This document shows, piece by piece, positions 1-7,805 of a stretch of 7,805 nt of DNA (positions are counted from its first letter, which is position 1; each line of letters starts with the position of its first letter). This DNA is from Planctomycetota bacterium (GTDB lineage: Bacteria > Planctomycetota > Brocadiia > Brocadiales > Bathyanammoxibiaceae), in assembly GCA_030623665.1 (NCBI GenBank), contig JAUXLO010000082.1:1-7805 (forward strand), written 5' to 3'. The notes beneath the pieces were generated by a model that searched no databases, had not been told where the DNA came from, and saw only the letters and a list, made by a program, of their open reading frames with translations. Position numbers and translations under genes: made by a program.

Positions 1-57
1 GACAAGGCTGAAAAACTGGTGGACGAGTTCATTGAGGATGTGGAGGGCCTTAAATGA
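1..57 (+). CDS. atpF: F0F1 ATP synthase subunit b, C-terminal end only (partial)
   Basis: The first 18 codons are open and end in TGA at 55-57, giving the charged peptide DKAEKLVDEFIEDVEGLK. This fits the tail of subunit b, the peripheral-stalk subunit whose C-terminus binds delta on top of F1. The assignment rests mainly on position: atpF normally lies directly before atpH, and the stop overlaps the atpH start (ATGA). Too little is present to identify the protein by sequence alone, and the membrane helix and most of the coiled coil are outside the window. Confidence 0.75.
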   Translation, partial: DKAEKLVDEFIEDVEGLK

Positions 58-602
58 TAGATAAGACACTTGCCACAGGGTATCTTCAGGCCCTTTTCGA
101 ACTTGCCAAGTCCAAGAATCAATTTCAACAGGCCACGAATGATTTGGAAACCGTGGCCAAGCTTTTTAGGGAAAACGCGCATCTGAGAAAGATTATTCTC
201 CACCCCTCAGTTACCAGAGAGGAGAAGACGAGGCTCATTGAAAGCCTCTTGGCTCCGCATCTAAGTCCTCTGGTCAGAAAATTCTTGCTGCTTATTGTGA
301 CAAAAAGGCGGGAAAGGATACTGGATGATGTCTTGGAGCAGTACCGGGCGGTTGCTGATTCAGTCAGTGGTACACTTAGGGCTACTGTCCAGACAGCTAT
401 ACCACTGGCAGACGAGAAACTCGCCAGGCTTAAGGAGACTCTGGAGGCCATTACGAAGCAAACAGTGGAGGTAAACACCAAGGTAACTCCTGAAATACTT
501 GGTGGAGCAATAATTAGAATTGGCAACAAGGTTATTGACGGAAGCACCGCCTCCCGCCTTAATAGCCTGAGGAGAAAGTTGGTTGAGGTGGGGGTTAGCT
601 GA
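54..602 (+). CDS. atpH: F0F1 ATP synthase subunit delta (OSCP-like)
   Basis: This 182-residue protein has the normal length of bacterial delta, which joins the b-subunit stalk to the top of the alpha3beta3 head. The N-terminal part (about residues 1-105) is the helical domain and opens with the family pattern LATGYLQALFELAKSKN. The C-terminal domain carries the diagnostic stretch GGAIIRIGNKVIDGS at residues 150-164, followed by a short basic helix (SRLNSLRRKL). The ATG at 54 overlaps the atpF stop, and GGAGG at 42-46 lies 7 bases upstream, so translation is probably coupled. The protein should be cytoplasmic and peripheral to the membrane. Confidence 0.96.
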   Translation: MIDKTLATGYLQALFELAKSKNQFQQATNDLETVAKLFRENAHLRKIILHPSVTREEKTRLIESLLAPHLSPLVRKFLLLIVTKRRERILDDVLEQYRAVADSVSGTLRATVQTAIPLADEKLARLKETLEAITKQTVEVNTKVTPEILGGAIIRIGNKVIDGSTASRLNSLRRKLVEVGVS

Positions 603-605
603 CCC

Positions 606-628
606 AAGCGGTCCATGCCCGCTTTTTT
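606..628 (+). terminator. Terminator-like hairpin between atpH and atpA (possible attenuator)
   Basis: AAGCGG (606-611) and CCGCTT (619-624) form a perfect 6-bp stem with a 7-base loop, and the T run continues to 628 (six T in total at 623-628). It starts four bases after the atpH stop. The shape is that of a short intrinsic terminator. Because atpA must be expressed with the rest of the operon, full termination is unlikely. Partial termination, a processing site or a 3' end stabiliser are possible. The short stem makes the call uncertain. Confidence 0.4.
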
Positions 629-669
629 ATAGGATACATCGGGATTTTCAGGAATAGGAGTATTTTGCT

Positions 670-2184
670 ATGGCGTTAAGACCTGATGAGGTTGCATCTA
701 TACTTAAAAAAGAGATAGAGGGATACGAAGAAAAGCTCCAGATGGAGAGCGTGGGAACGGTGCTCCAGGTGGGTGATGGCGTGGCAAGGATCTATGGTCT
801 GGATGACTGTATGTCCGGCGAGTTACTAGAATTTACAGACGGATTGTACGGAATTGCGCTCAACCTGGAAGAGGATAATGTTGGGGCCGTCTTGCTAGGA
901 TCCGATGAGAATGTAAAGGAAGGAGATACAGTAAAGACAACTGGCAGGATAGTCCAGGTGCCGATTGGGGAAGCACTTCTGGGAAGGACCGTGAACGCCC
1001 TGGGGCAACCAGTGGACGGCAAAGGGGCAATTGCTGCTGACAAATTCGGACCAATTGAGGGACGCGCACCCAGCGTGGTGGAGAGGATGCCGGTAAAGGA
1101 ACCCCTGCAGACCGGTATCAAGGCCATAGACGCCATGATTCCCATAGGCAGGGGACAGAGGGAACTGATAATAGGGGACCGACAGACGGGGAAGACAGCC
1201 ATCCTTATAGATACTATTATCAATCAAAGGGAAACGGATGTCTATTGCATCTATGTAGCTATTGGCCAAAAGATGTCTACCATCTTGGATGTGATCAGGA
1301 CGCTTGAGAAGCACAAGGCCATGGACTACACCACAGTGGTAGTGGCCTCGGCCAGTGACCCCGCACCACTACAGTATATTGCACCCTACGCAGGATGCGC
1401 CATGGGAGAGTATTTCAGGGATAAGGGCAAGCATGCCCTGGTGATGTACGATGACCTATACAAACACGCCCTGGCATATCGTCAGGTATCGCTCCTCCTC
1501 AGGCGTCCACCTGGCCGAGAGGCATTCCCCGGGGACATCTTCAATCTGCATTCCCGGCTACTTGAGCGGGCGGCCAAGCTGGACGAGGAACGTGGCGGAG
1601 GCTCGCTCACGGCCCTACCGGTGGTAGAGACCCAGGCTGGCGACTACTCTGCATACATTCCCACTAATGTAATCTCCATCACTGATGGACAGATATACTT
1701 GGAGAACGACCTGTTTTATTCTGGTGTCCGACCTGCAATCCACGTGGGGCTTTCAGTGTCCAGGGTGGGCGGAAACGCCCAGATACCCGCAATGAAAAAG
1801 GTTGCGGGTATGCTTAGACTCACAATGGCACAATACCGTGAATTGGCCGCATTTGCACAGTTCGGTTCTGAGCTTGATAAGACCACACAGGAACAGCTCT
1901 CAACGGGAGAGCGGCTGGTAGAGATACTGAAACAGCCACAGTACCATCCGGTACAGGTAGAGAGACAGGTAATGATTATCTTCGTTGGGGTCAATGGTTA
2001 CCTGAGCGATGTACCCGTGGACAAGGTGAGAGAATTTGAAGAAGAATTCCACAAGTTTATGGCTGAAAAATACCCTGCCGTGGGAGAAGAGATAAAAGAA
2101 AAAAAGAGGATACGTGAGGACGTCGCCCACAGGCTGACCAAGGCCGTTGAGGAATTTAAGAAGGCATTTACCGGGAGTAAATAA
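670..2184 (+). CDS. atpA: F0F1 ATP synthase subunit alpha
   Basis: This 504-residue protein has full length for alpha, the regulatory nucleotide-binding subunit that alternates with beta in the F1 hexamer. The order is an N-terminal beta-barrel (about 1-95, with [19 protein letters not shown]), a nucleotide-binding domain and a C-terminal helical domain from about residue 376. The alpha-type P-loop GDRQTGKT is at 169-176 with Lys175. The conserved segment [20 protein letters not shown] is intact, and the motif [10 protein letters not shown] contains Arg365, the arginine that reaches into the beta catalytic site. AGGAG at 656-660, 9 bases before the ATG, supports the start. It lies 67 bases after atpH, a gap that holds a hairpin. 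No defect is visible. Confidence 0.98.
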   Translation: MALRPDEVASILKKEIEGYEEKLQMESVGTVLQVGDGVARIYGLDDCMSGELLEFTDGLYGIALNLEEDNVGAVLLGSDENVKEGDTVKTTGRIVQVPIGEALLGRTVNALGQPVDGKGAIAADKFGPIEGRAPSVVERMPVKEPLQTGIKAIDAMIPIGRGQRELIIGDRQTGKTAILIDTIINQRETDVYCIYVAIGQKMSTILDVIRTLEKHKAMDYTTVVVASASDPAPLQYIAPYAGCAMGEYFRDKGKHALVMYDDLYKHALAYRQVSLLLRRPPGREAFPGDIFNLHSRLLERAAKLDEERGGGSLTALPVVETQAGDYSAYIPTNVISITDGQIYLENDLFYSGVRPAIHVGLSVSRVGGNAQIPAMKKVAGMLRLTMAQYRELAAFAQFGSELDKTTQEQLSTGERLVEILKQPQYHPVQVERQVMIIFVGVNGYLSDVPVDKVREFEEEFHKFMAEKYPAVGEEIKEKKRIREDVAHRLTKAVEEFKKAFTGSK

Positions 2185-2187
2185 GAG

Positions 2188-3060
2188 GTGCTTAGCACAC
2201 GGGAAATAAAACAACGTATACGTGGCGTTACTAACATTCAGCAGATAACCCGTGCCATGGAGATGGTGGCCGCAAGCAGGCTAAGAAGGGCCGAGGCACG
2301 CATCATTGCCGCAAGACCATACAATGATAAGATGACGGGCCTTCTAAACTACCTTGCAACCACCTCCGTCGGAAAGACCCACCCGTTGCTTAAACCCAGA
2401 GACGTCAAGAAAATAAGGATACTGCTGATAACGTCCGACAAGGGGCTGTGCGGCGCCTATAATACCAATATCATCCAGCAGACACTTCGGTTTATAAGGC
2501 AGAATCCAAACAAGGATATAAGGCTCGTACTTATTGGTAGAAAGGGCAAAACCTTCTTTAGCAGAAGGAAGTACAAGATAGAAAAGAATATCCCTGACGA
2601 TGTGGAGAGAATTGGAGAAGAACAGATAGTGGGGCTTGCGGGACAGTTTATCGCAGACTACGAGGCTGGCACATGCGACCAGGTCCAGATATTCTTCACC
2701 AAATTCGTCACAATAATGCGTTGCGTGCCTGCCAGTATAAAGCTGCTTCCTGTAGAAACGGTGGCTACAGAAGAGGCAAAAAAGGTCGCATCGCAAACCG
2801 ATTACATATTTGAACCATCGGCTGAGGAGATATTCTCAAAGCTTTCCCCCAGATACGTAGAGTCCTCTATCCGCTGCGCTTTATGGGAGTCGCTGGCGTC
2901 AGAGTTTTCGGCAAGGAGGGTCGCAATGATTGCCGCCTCTGAGAATGCCGAGGAGATGATAAGCGAACTCACACGTTCTTACAATAGGGCGCGCCAGGAG
3001 GCCATTACCAGGGAGCTACTTGAGATAGTCTCTGGCGCTGAGGCCCTTGTGCACAGGTAG
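2188..3060 (+). CDS. atpG: F0F1 ATP synthase subunit gamma
   Basis: This 290-residue protein is the central rotor shaft of F1. The N-terminal helix (LSTREIKQRIRGVTNIQQIT followed by RAMEMVAASRLRRAE) and the C-terminal helix (ending in RQEAITRELLEIVSGAEAL) are the two strands of the gamma coiled coil. The Rossmann-like middle carries the signature TSDKGLCGAYN at 82-92. The GTG start lies 3 bases after the atpA stop. GGGAG at 2173-2177, inside the end of atpA, is a suitably placed ribosome binding site, so translation is likely coupled to atpA. Length and both termini match the family, with no sign of truncation. Confidence 0.97.
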   Translation: MLSTREIKQRIRGVTNIQQITRAMEMVAASRLRRAEARIIAARPYNDKMTGLLNYLATTSVGKTHPLLKPRDVKKIRILLITSDKGLCGAYNTNIIQQTLRFIRQNPNKDIRLVLIGRKGKTFFSRRKYKIEKNIPDDVERIGEEQIVGLAGQFIADYEAGTCDQVQIFFTKFVTIMRCVPASIKLLPVETVATEEAKKVASQTDYIFEPSAEEIFSKLSPRYVESSIRCALWESLASEFSARRVAMIAASENAEEMISELTRSYNRARQEAITRELLEIVSGAEALVHR

Positions 3061-3107
3061 AATATAAACTAGAATAAAGAGACCTCTGAAAAAGGCAAAA
3101 CAGAGCC

Positions 3108-3232
3108 GTCATTGCGAGGAGTGAAAGCGACGAAGTCACGCCAGAGGCGGATTCACCTATCTTTTTGGCGAACAATCTTATAAGTTGTTTCCACCATAAA
3201 ACGTGAGATTGCTTCGCTTTGCTCGCAATGAC
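3108..3232. repeat. Large imperfect palindromic repeat (MITE- or REP-like, GTCATTGCGAG ends)
   Basis: The element is bounded by a perfect 11-bp inverted repeat, GTCATTGCGAG at 3108-3118 and CTCGCAATGAC at 3222-3232. Further nested pairs follow in the right order: AAAGCG 3124-3129 with CGCTTT 3215-3220, and TCACG 3136-3140 with CGTGA 3202-3206. A smaller palindrome sits at the centre (3171-3189, AACAA/TTGTT around CTTATAAG). No target-site duplication or transposase gene is visible. From memory, sequences with these ends are dispersed in many environmental bacterial genomes, where they give spurious peptides such as VIASKAKQS and SLLAMT, both present here on the - strand. Copy number cannot be judged from one window. 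Confidence 0.75.
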
Positions 3233-3297
3233 AGTTCGTAGCATTTTTGTGCACTCTCTGTATATTTTTTCAGGGATCTCAGATTTCAATTTTGTAA

Positions 3298-5006
<1,709 letters not shown>

Positions 5007-5034
5007 TTTACTAACCGCGTAGCGCAGGGCTTGC

Positions 5035-5724
5035 CTATTTCTGGCGCACCTTCCATTTCTCCTCCGCCTCAGGTATCCTCATATAGAGCGGCTGAAGCCG
5101 GTACGGATCGATAATCTCTCCCTTGTCAAAGGCCGTCTTACCCAGACGGGCCACAACACGGGCCCTTGCCGCACCCATTTCATTGCCCCCGAAGGCCACC
5201 CCGTCGGCGGTGAATACCTCTCTATAACTGTCCGTGCCGTCTCCGAACATTAAGACCGGCCGGGGCAACATTTCCAGCAGTTTCTGGGGATAGATGACCA
5301 TAGGCTCCGACAGCCGCTGCCACACGGCGTCTGGACGCTTATAGATACATGCATATACCTGTTCCCTCCTCGCATCCAGCACCGGGCAGATGGTTATCTC
5401 GTCTGGCGGGGCGTTCTCAGCCAGCACGTCCAGGGTGGAAACGGCTACAAGCGGCTTACCGAGGGTATAGGCCAGGACCTTTGCACAGGTAACGCCTACC
5501 CTTAACCCGGTGTATGAGCCGGGGCCGTGGCTTACTGCTATAAGGTCTATTGCCTCGGACTCTAGTCCCAGCGTGCGGAACATATCTTCTATAGAAGGTA
5601 CCAGGGCCTTCCCATGACGCATGCCCTTCTCAAAACTCCTTTCTGCAAGCACATGGGTCTCACCGTCTTCGCAGACGGCGACGCTGCCCACTAATCCCGA
5701 TGTCTCTATGCCAAGGACTTTCAT
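5035..5724 (-). CDS. tsaB: tRNA t6A37 biosynthesis protein TsaB
   Basis: This 229-residue protein belongs to the ASKHA-fold family of TsaB (formerly YeaZ), the partner that dimerises with TsaD so that threonylcarbamoyl can be transferred to A37 of ANN-decoding tRNAs. The N-terminus MKVLGIETSGLVGSVAVCEDG is the expected first beta-hairpin. GPGSYTGLRVG at 67-77 and LDARREQVYA at 116-125 are family hallmarks, and the C-terminal PLYMRIPEAEEKW matches the usual ending. Length is normal. The ATG is preceded on the - strand by AAAGG (complement of about 5731-5735), 6 bases away. It is convergent with atpC (28 bases apart) and divergent from the ALDH gene. Function is inferred from family; TsaB itself is not the catalytic subunit. 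Confidence 0.94.
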   Translation of the reverse strand: MKVLGIETSGLVGSVAVCEDGETHVLAERSFEKGMRHGKALVPSIEDMFRTLGLESEAIDLIAVSHGPGSYTGLRVGVTCAKVLAYTLGKPLVAVSTLDVLAENAPPDEITICPVLDARREQVYACIYKRPDAVWQRLSEPMVIYPQKLLEMLPRPVLMFGDGTDSYREVFTADGVAFGGNEMGAARARVVARLGKTAFDKGEIIDPYRLQPLYMRIPEAEEKWKVRQK

Positions 5725-5807
5725 AAAGAACCTTTATATTTGCAGGATTAACCTCGTCTTTCGCCTCAATACTATCCACCAATGCCCTACGTATACTAAC
5801 TTTTCTC

Positions 5808-5836
5808 TGGTCATTTTATTACCCTTTTTATATGAT
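5808..5836 (+). promoter_or_regulatory. Possible sigma-70-type promoter for the ALDH-proC unit
   Basis: TGGTCA at 5808-5813 matches 4 of 6 bases of the -35 consensus, and TATGAT at 5831-5836 matches 5 of 6 of the -10 consensus, with a 17-base spacer. Transcription would begin near 5843, leaving a leader of about 55 bases before the ATG at 5898. If real, it excludes the in-frame ATG at 5832, which lies inside the -10 box. The surroundings are AT-rich, so chance matches are possible. No equally good promoter was seen on the - strand for tsaB. Confidence 0.35.
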
Positions 5837-5897
5837 ATTCCCCAGTCACCCACAAGGCCATTTTCATGCCTGCGTTTGTAGCCGGGGATTCGAATCG

Positions 5898-7391
5898 ATG
5901 ATACAGTGCAAGAACTATATAGACGGGCAATTCGTGGAGCCCACGGGCAAGACACTGGAAAAGAAGAACCCCGCCAACCTGCAAGAGGTGGTGGGGGTCC
6001 TGCCTCAGTCGGGTGAAGATGAAATAAAGAGCGCCGTCGATGTTGCCAGACGTGCCTTCCCTGCCTGGAGGTCCCTGTCCCGCATCCGGAGGGGTGAATA
6101 CCTTGACAACCTGGTCCAGATACTGAAAAGAGAAAGGGAGGCCATCTCCCAGGTGATTACCAGGGAGATGGGCAAAAGTATAAACGAGGCCAGGGCAGAC
6201 GTCACCGAAGCCATACACATGGTTCAGTACGTGTTTGGCACGGCGCGGATGCCGTTTGGGGACGTGGTATCGTCCGAGATAGCTGAAAAAGACTCTTTCA
6301 TGAGGCGGAAACCAAAGGGTGTAATCGGTGTGATTACTCCCTGGAACTTCCCCCTTGCCATACCTTTCTGGCTCGTTGCGCCTTCTCTGGCGGAGGGCAA
6401 CACCGTGGTGTTCAAGCCGTCCAAGGAGTCGCCCTGCACTGCACAGAAGATGGCTGAATGTATCGAGGAGGCAGGTCTGCCGCCTGGCGTAATAAACATC
6501 CTCTATGGTAGCGGTGAGAAGTGTGGTATGCCGTTGGCCCGTCATCCGGACATCTCCGTGGTCCTCTTTACGGGTTCCGCAGAGGTCGGACAGCAGATAC
6601 GAAAGGTCTGCGCCGAGTATTCCGATAAGATGTGCGCCTGTGAGATGGGAGGCAAGAATGCCATTATCGTCCTGGAGGACGCCAACATAGACCTGGCCGT
6701 AAGTGCTTCTGTAATAAGCGCCTACAAGACTTCCGGACAGCGCTGCACGGCCGCTAGCCGCATTATTGTACATCAGAAAGTACTGAAGGATTTTCAAAAG
6801 AGGTTCGTTAAGATGTCGAAAAATATACGTATCGGTGACCCTATGGACCCCAATGTCTTTACCGGACCCGTGATAAATGAGACCCAACTAAAGAAGATAT
6901 TAAGCTACAACCAGCTTGCCAAAGACGAAGGGGCAACCGTACTCCTTGACGGGGGCAGGATGACTGGACCTGAGTATGATAAAGGCTGCTTCGTTTCGCC
7001 CTTCGTCTACAGGATGAAACATAATTCCAAGAGCAGGGTCCTTAGAGAGGAGGTCTTTGGTCCGCACGTGGCCATCATACCCGTGGGGGATTTGGACGAG
7101 GCAGTAGAGGTTCACAACGACGTGGACTACGGGCTCTCCTGCTCGGTCATCACGGAGGATTACAGAAAGGCCAGGGAGGTCCGCGACAGGTGTGAATATG
7201 GTCTGGGATATGTAAACCTTCCCACCATAGGGGCAGAGGTGCACCTGCCGTTCGGCGGGGTGAAGAAGAGCGGTACGGGCTTGCCCTCCGCCAGTACGCT
7301 CATTGACGTGGTTACCCACCGCACGGCCTGGACGGTGAACCACGCCAGGGAGATCAAGATGGCCCAGGGCATGAAGATGGACATAAAGTGA
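5898..7391 (+). CDS. NAD(P)-dependent aldehyde dehydrogenase, substrate unknown
   Basis: From the ATG at 5898 this is a 497-residue ALDH-superfamily enzyme that oxidises an aldehyde to an acid. An ATG 66 bases upstream is in frame, but it adds a non-conserved peptide and has no ribosome binding site. The chosen start gives the typical opening MIQCKNYIDGQFVEPTGKTL; its own site is weak (GGGGA at 5884-5888). Asn150 (TPWNFP), Lys173 (FKPSKESP), Glu249 (EMGGKN) and Cys283 (SGQRCTAASR) have normal ALDH spacing, and FTGSAEVG at 224-231 is the cofactor-binding turn, so the enzyme should be active and soluble. The ending YVNLPTIGAEVHLPFGGVKK recalls a subgroup named after a Kuenenia protein (from memory). 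Glutamate-semialdehyde, ketoglutarate-semialdehyde or other aldehydes are all possible. proC follows after 15 bases. Confidence 0.93.
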   Translation: MIQCKNYIDGQFVEPTGKTLEKKNPANLQEVVGVLPQSGEDEIKSAVDVARRAFPAWRSLSRIRRGEYLDNLVQILKREREAISQVITREMGKSINEARADVTEAIHMVQYVFGTARMPFGDVVSSEIAEKDSFMRRKPKGVIGVITPWNFPLAIPFWLVAPSLAEGNTVVFKPSKESPCTAQKMAECIEEAGLPPGVINILYGSGEKCGMPLARHPDISVVLFTGSAEVGQQIRKVCAEYSDKMCACEMGGKNAIIVLEDANIDLAVSASVISAYKTSGQRCTAASRIIVHQKVLKDFQKRFVKMSKNIRIGDPMDPNVFTGPVINETQLKKILSYNQLAKDEGATVLLDGGRMTGPEYDKGCFVSPFVYRMKHNSKSRVLREEVFGPHVAIIPVGDLDEAVEVHNDVDYGLSCSVITEDYRKAREVRDRCEYGLGYVNLPTIGAEVHLPFGGVKKSGTGLPSASTLIDVVTHRTAWTVNHAREIKMAQGMKMDIK

Positions 7392-7406
7392 TGAGTGAGG
7401 TACGAC

Positions 7407-7805
7407 ATGTTTGAAAAAAGTATAGGGCTTATAGGCACGGGCAAAATGGGAGTGGCGCTCCTAAGGGGTATACTCAATGCCGGCCTTGTGAAGCCGAAAA
7501 ACGTCTTCATCTGTGATATAGACAAAAAGCGGTGTGCAGATGCAGGAAAGGAACTGGGAGTCAAGGTCGCCAGAGATAACGGAGAGATTGCAAAAAGTGC
7601 ATCACTCATCATCCTGGCGATAAAACCGCCCGATGTACCTGGCGTACTCACGCAAATACGCGATGACGTTTTGCCGGATAAACACCTGGTCGTCTCCATA
7701 GCCGCGGGCGTTACCACCTCTGCACTCGAGGCCGGCCTTAAGCCGGGCTCCAGGGTGATAAGGGTGATGCCAAATGCAGCCTGCATGGTCGGCGAGGCGG
7801 CCTCA
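7407..7805 (+). CDS. proC: Pyrroline-5-carboxylate reductase, N-terminal part (runs off the window)
   Basis: The frame from ATG 7407 stays open to the window end for 133 codons. It begins MFEKSIGLIGTGKMGVALLR, a Rossmann dinucleotide-binding motif (GTGKMG at 10-15). It continues with ILAIKPPDV and VVSIAAGVTTSALEAGL, both typical of ProC, which reduces 1-pyrroline-5-carboxylate to proline with NAD(P)H. GAGGT at 7397-7401, 5 bases before the ATG, supports the start. The gene lies 15 bases after the ALDH stop, so the two are probably cotranscribed. The usual MPNTPA motif reads MPNAAC here (121-126), so the exact substrate is less certain. The C-terminal dimerisation domain is outside the window. 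Confidence 0.88.
   Translation, partial: MFEKSIGLIGTGKMGVALLRGILNAGLVKPKNVFICDIDKKRCADAGKELGVKVARDNGEIAKSASLIILAIKPPDVPGVLTQIRDDVLPDKHLVVSIAAGVTTSALEAGLKPGSRVIRVMPNAACMVGEAAS

Noticed and set aside
3084..3105. Possible terminator after atpG (CTCTG with CAGAG)
   Set aside because: The stem is only 5 bp with a 12-base AT-rich loop and no T run follows, so it does not qualify as an intrinsic terminator.
3005..3289. 94-codon open frame on the - strand containing VIASKAKQS and SLLAMT
   Set aside because: These peptides are the translation of the palindromic repeat arms, a known kind of spurious ORF. The frame also overlaps the end of atpG.
5832..5897. In-frame upstream ATG extending the ALDH by 22 residues
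   Set aside because: It has no ribosome binding site, the extra residues do not match the ALDH family, and it overlaps the likely -10 box.
5870..5900. tRNA-like T-arm sequence (GGGGATTCGAATC)
   Set aside because: The loop resembles a tRNA T-loop, but the bases after it do not pair with the GGGGA stem, and no acceptor or anticodon arm is present upstream.
5811..6887. 358-codon open frame on the - strand opposite the aldehyde dehydrogenase
   Set aside because: It lies wholly antisense to a strongly supported ALDH with all catalytic residues, shows no recognisable domain, and its length is explained by the codon bias of the sense gene.
7160..7786. 208-codon open frame on the - strand across the end of ALDH and the start of proC
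   Set aside because: It is antisense to two recognisable genes with good ribosome binding sites, and no protein family was seen.

Overview
The window is a bacterial chromosome segment. It carries most of an F-type ATP synthase operon on the + strand, then a convergent tRNA-modification gene, then the start of a second + strand unit with an aldehyde dehydrogenase and a pyrroline-5-carboxylate reductase.

Organism: only an inference is possible. Base composition looks near balanced, AGG arginine and ATA isoleucine codons are common, and starts are ATG, GTG and TTG. The aldehyde dehydrogenase has C-terminal wording (an IGAEVHLPFGGVKKSG stretch) that I remember from an uncharacterised ALDH subgroup named after a Candidatus Kuenenia protein. 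The atpG-atpD gap holds a palindromic repeat of the GTCATTGCGAG type, seen in many environmental genomes. A planctomycete of the anammox (Brocadiales) type or another deep-branching environmental lineage fits, but nothing here is decisive.

Layout: 1-57 end of atpF; 54-602 atpH; 603-669 short gap with a terminator-like hairpin; 670-2184 atpA; 2188-3060 atpG (GTG start); 3061-3324 gap with a large imperfect palindrome; 3325-4734 atpD (TTG start behind a perfect Shine-Dalgarno); 4731-5006 atpC, unusually short; 5035-5724 tsaB on the - strand; 5725-5897 divergent promoter region; 5898-7391 aldehyde dehydrogenase; 7407-7805 proC, cut by the window end.

How the genes work together: atpF-H-A-G-D-C encodes the peripheral stalk (b, delta) and the F1 head and rotor (alpha, gamma, beta, epsilon). 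The a and c subunit genes must lie upstream or elsewhere. Catalytic motifs in alpha and beta are intact. Epsilon has only its beta-sandwich domain and lacks the C-terminal helical hairpin that in many bacteria inhibits ATP hydrolysis. TsaB belongs to the t6A tRNA-modification machinery and is unrelated in function. The ALDH and ProC genes are 15 bases apart and probably cotranscribed, which hints at amino-acid semialdehyde or proline metabolism. I found no CRISPR array, RNA gene, transposase gene or clear new multigene system. The least ordinary items are the palindromic repeat splitting the atp operon, the hairpin before atpA, the truncated epsilon and the altered ProC motif.
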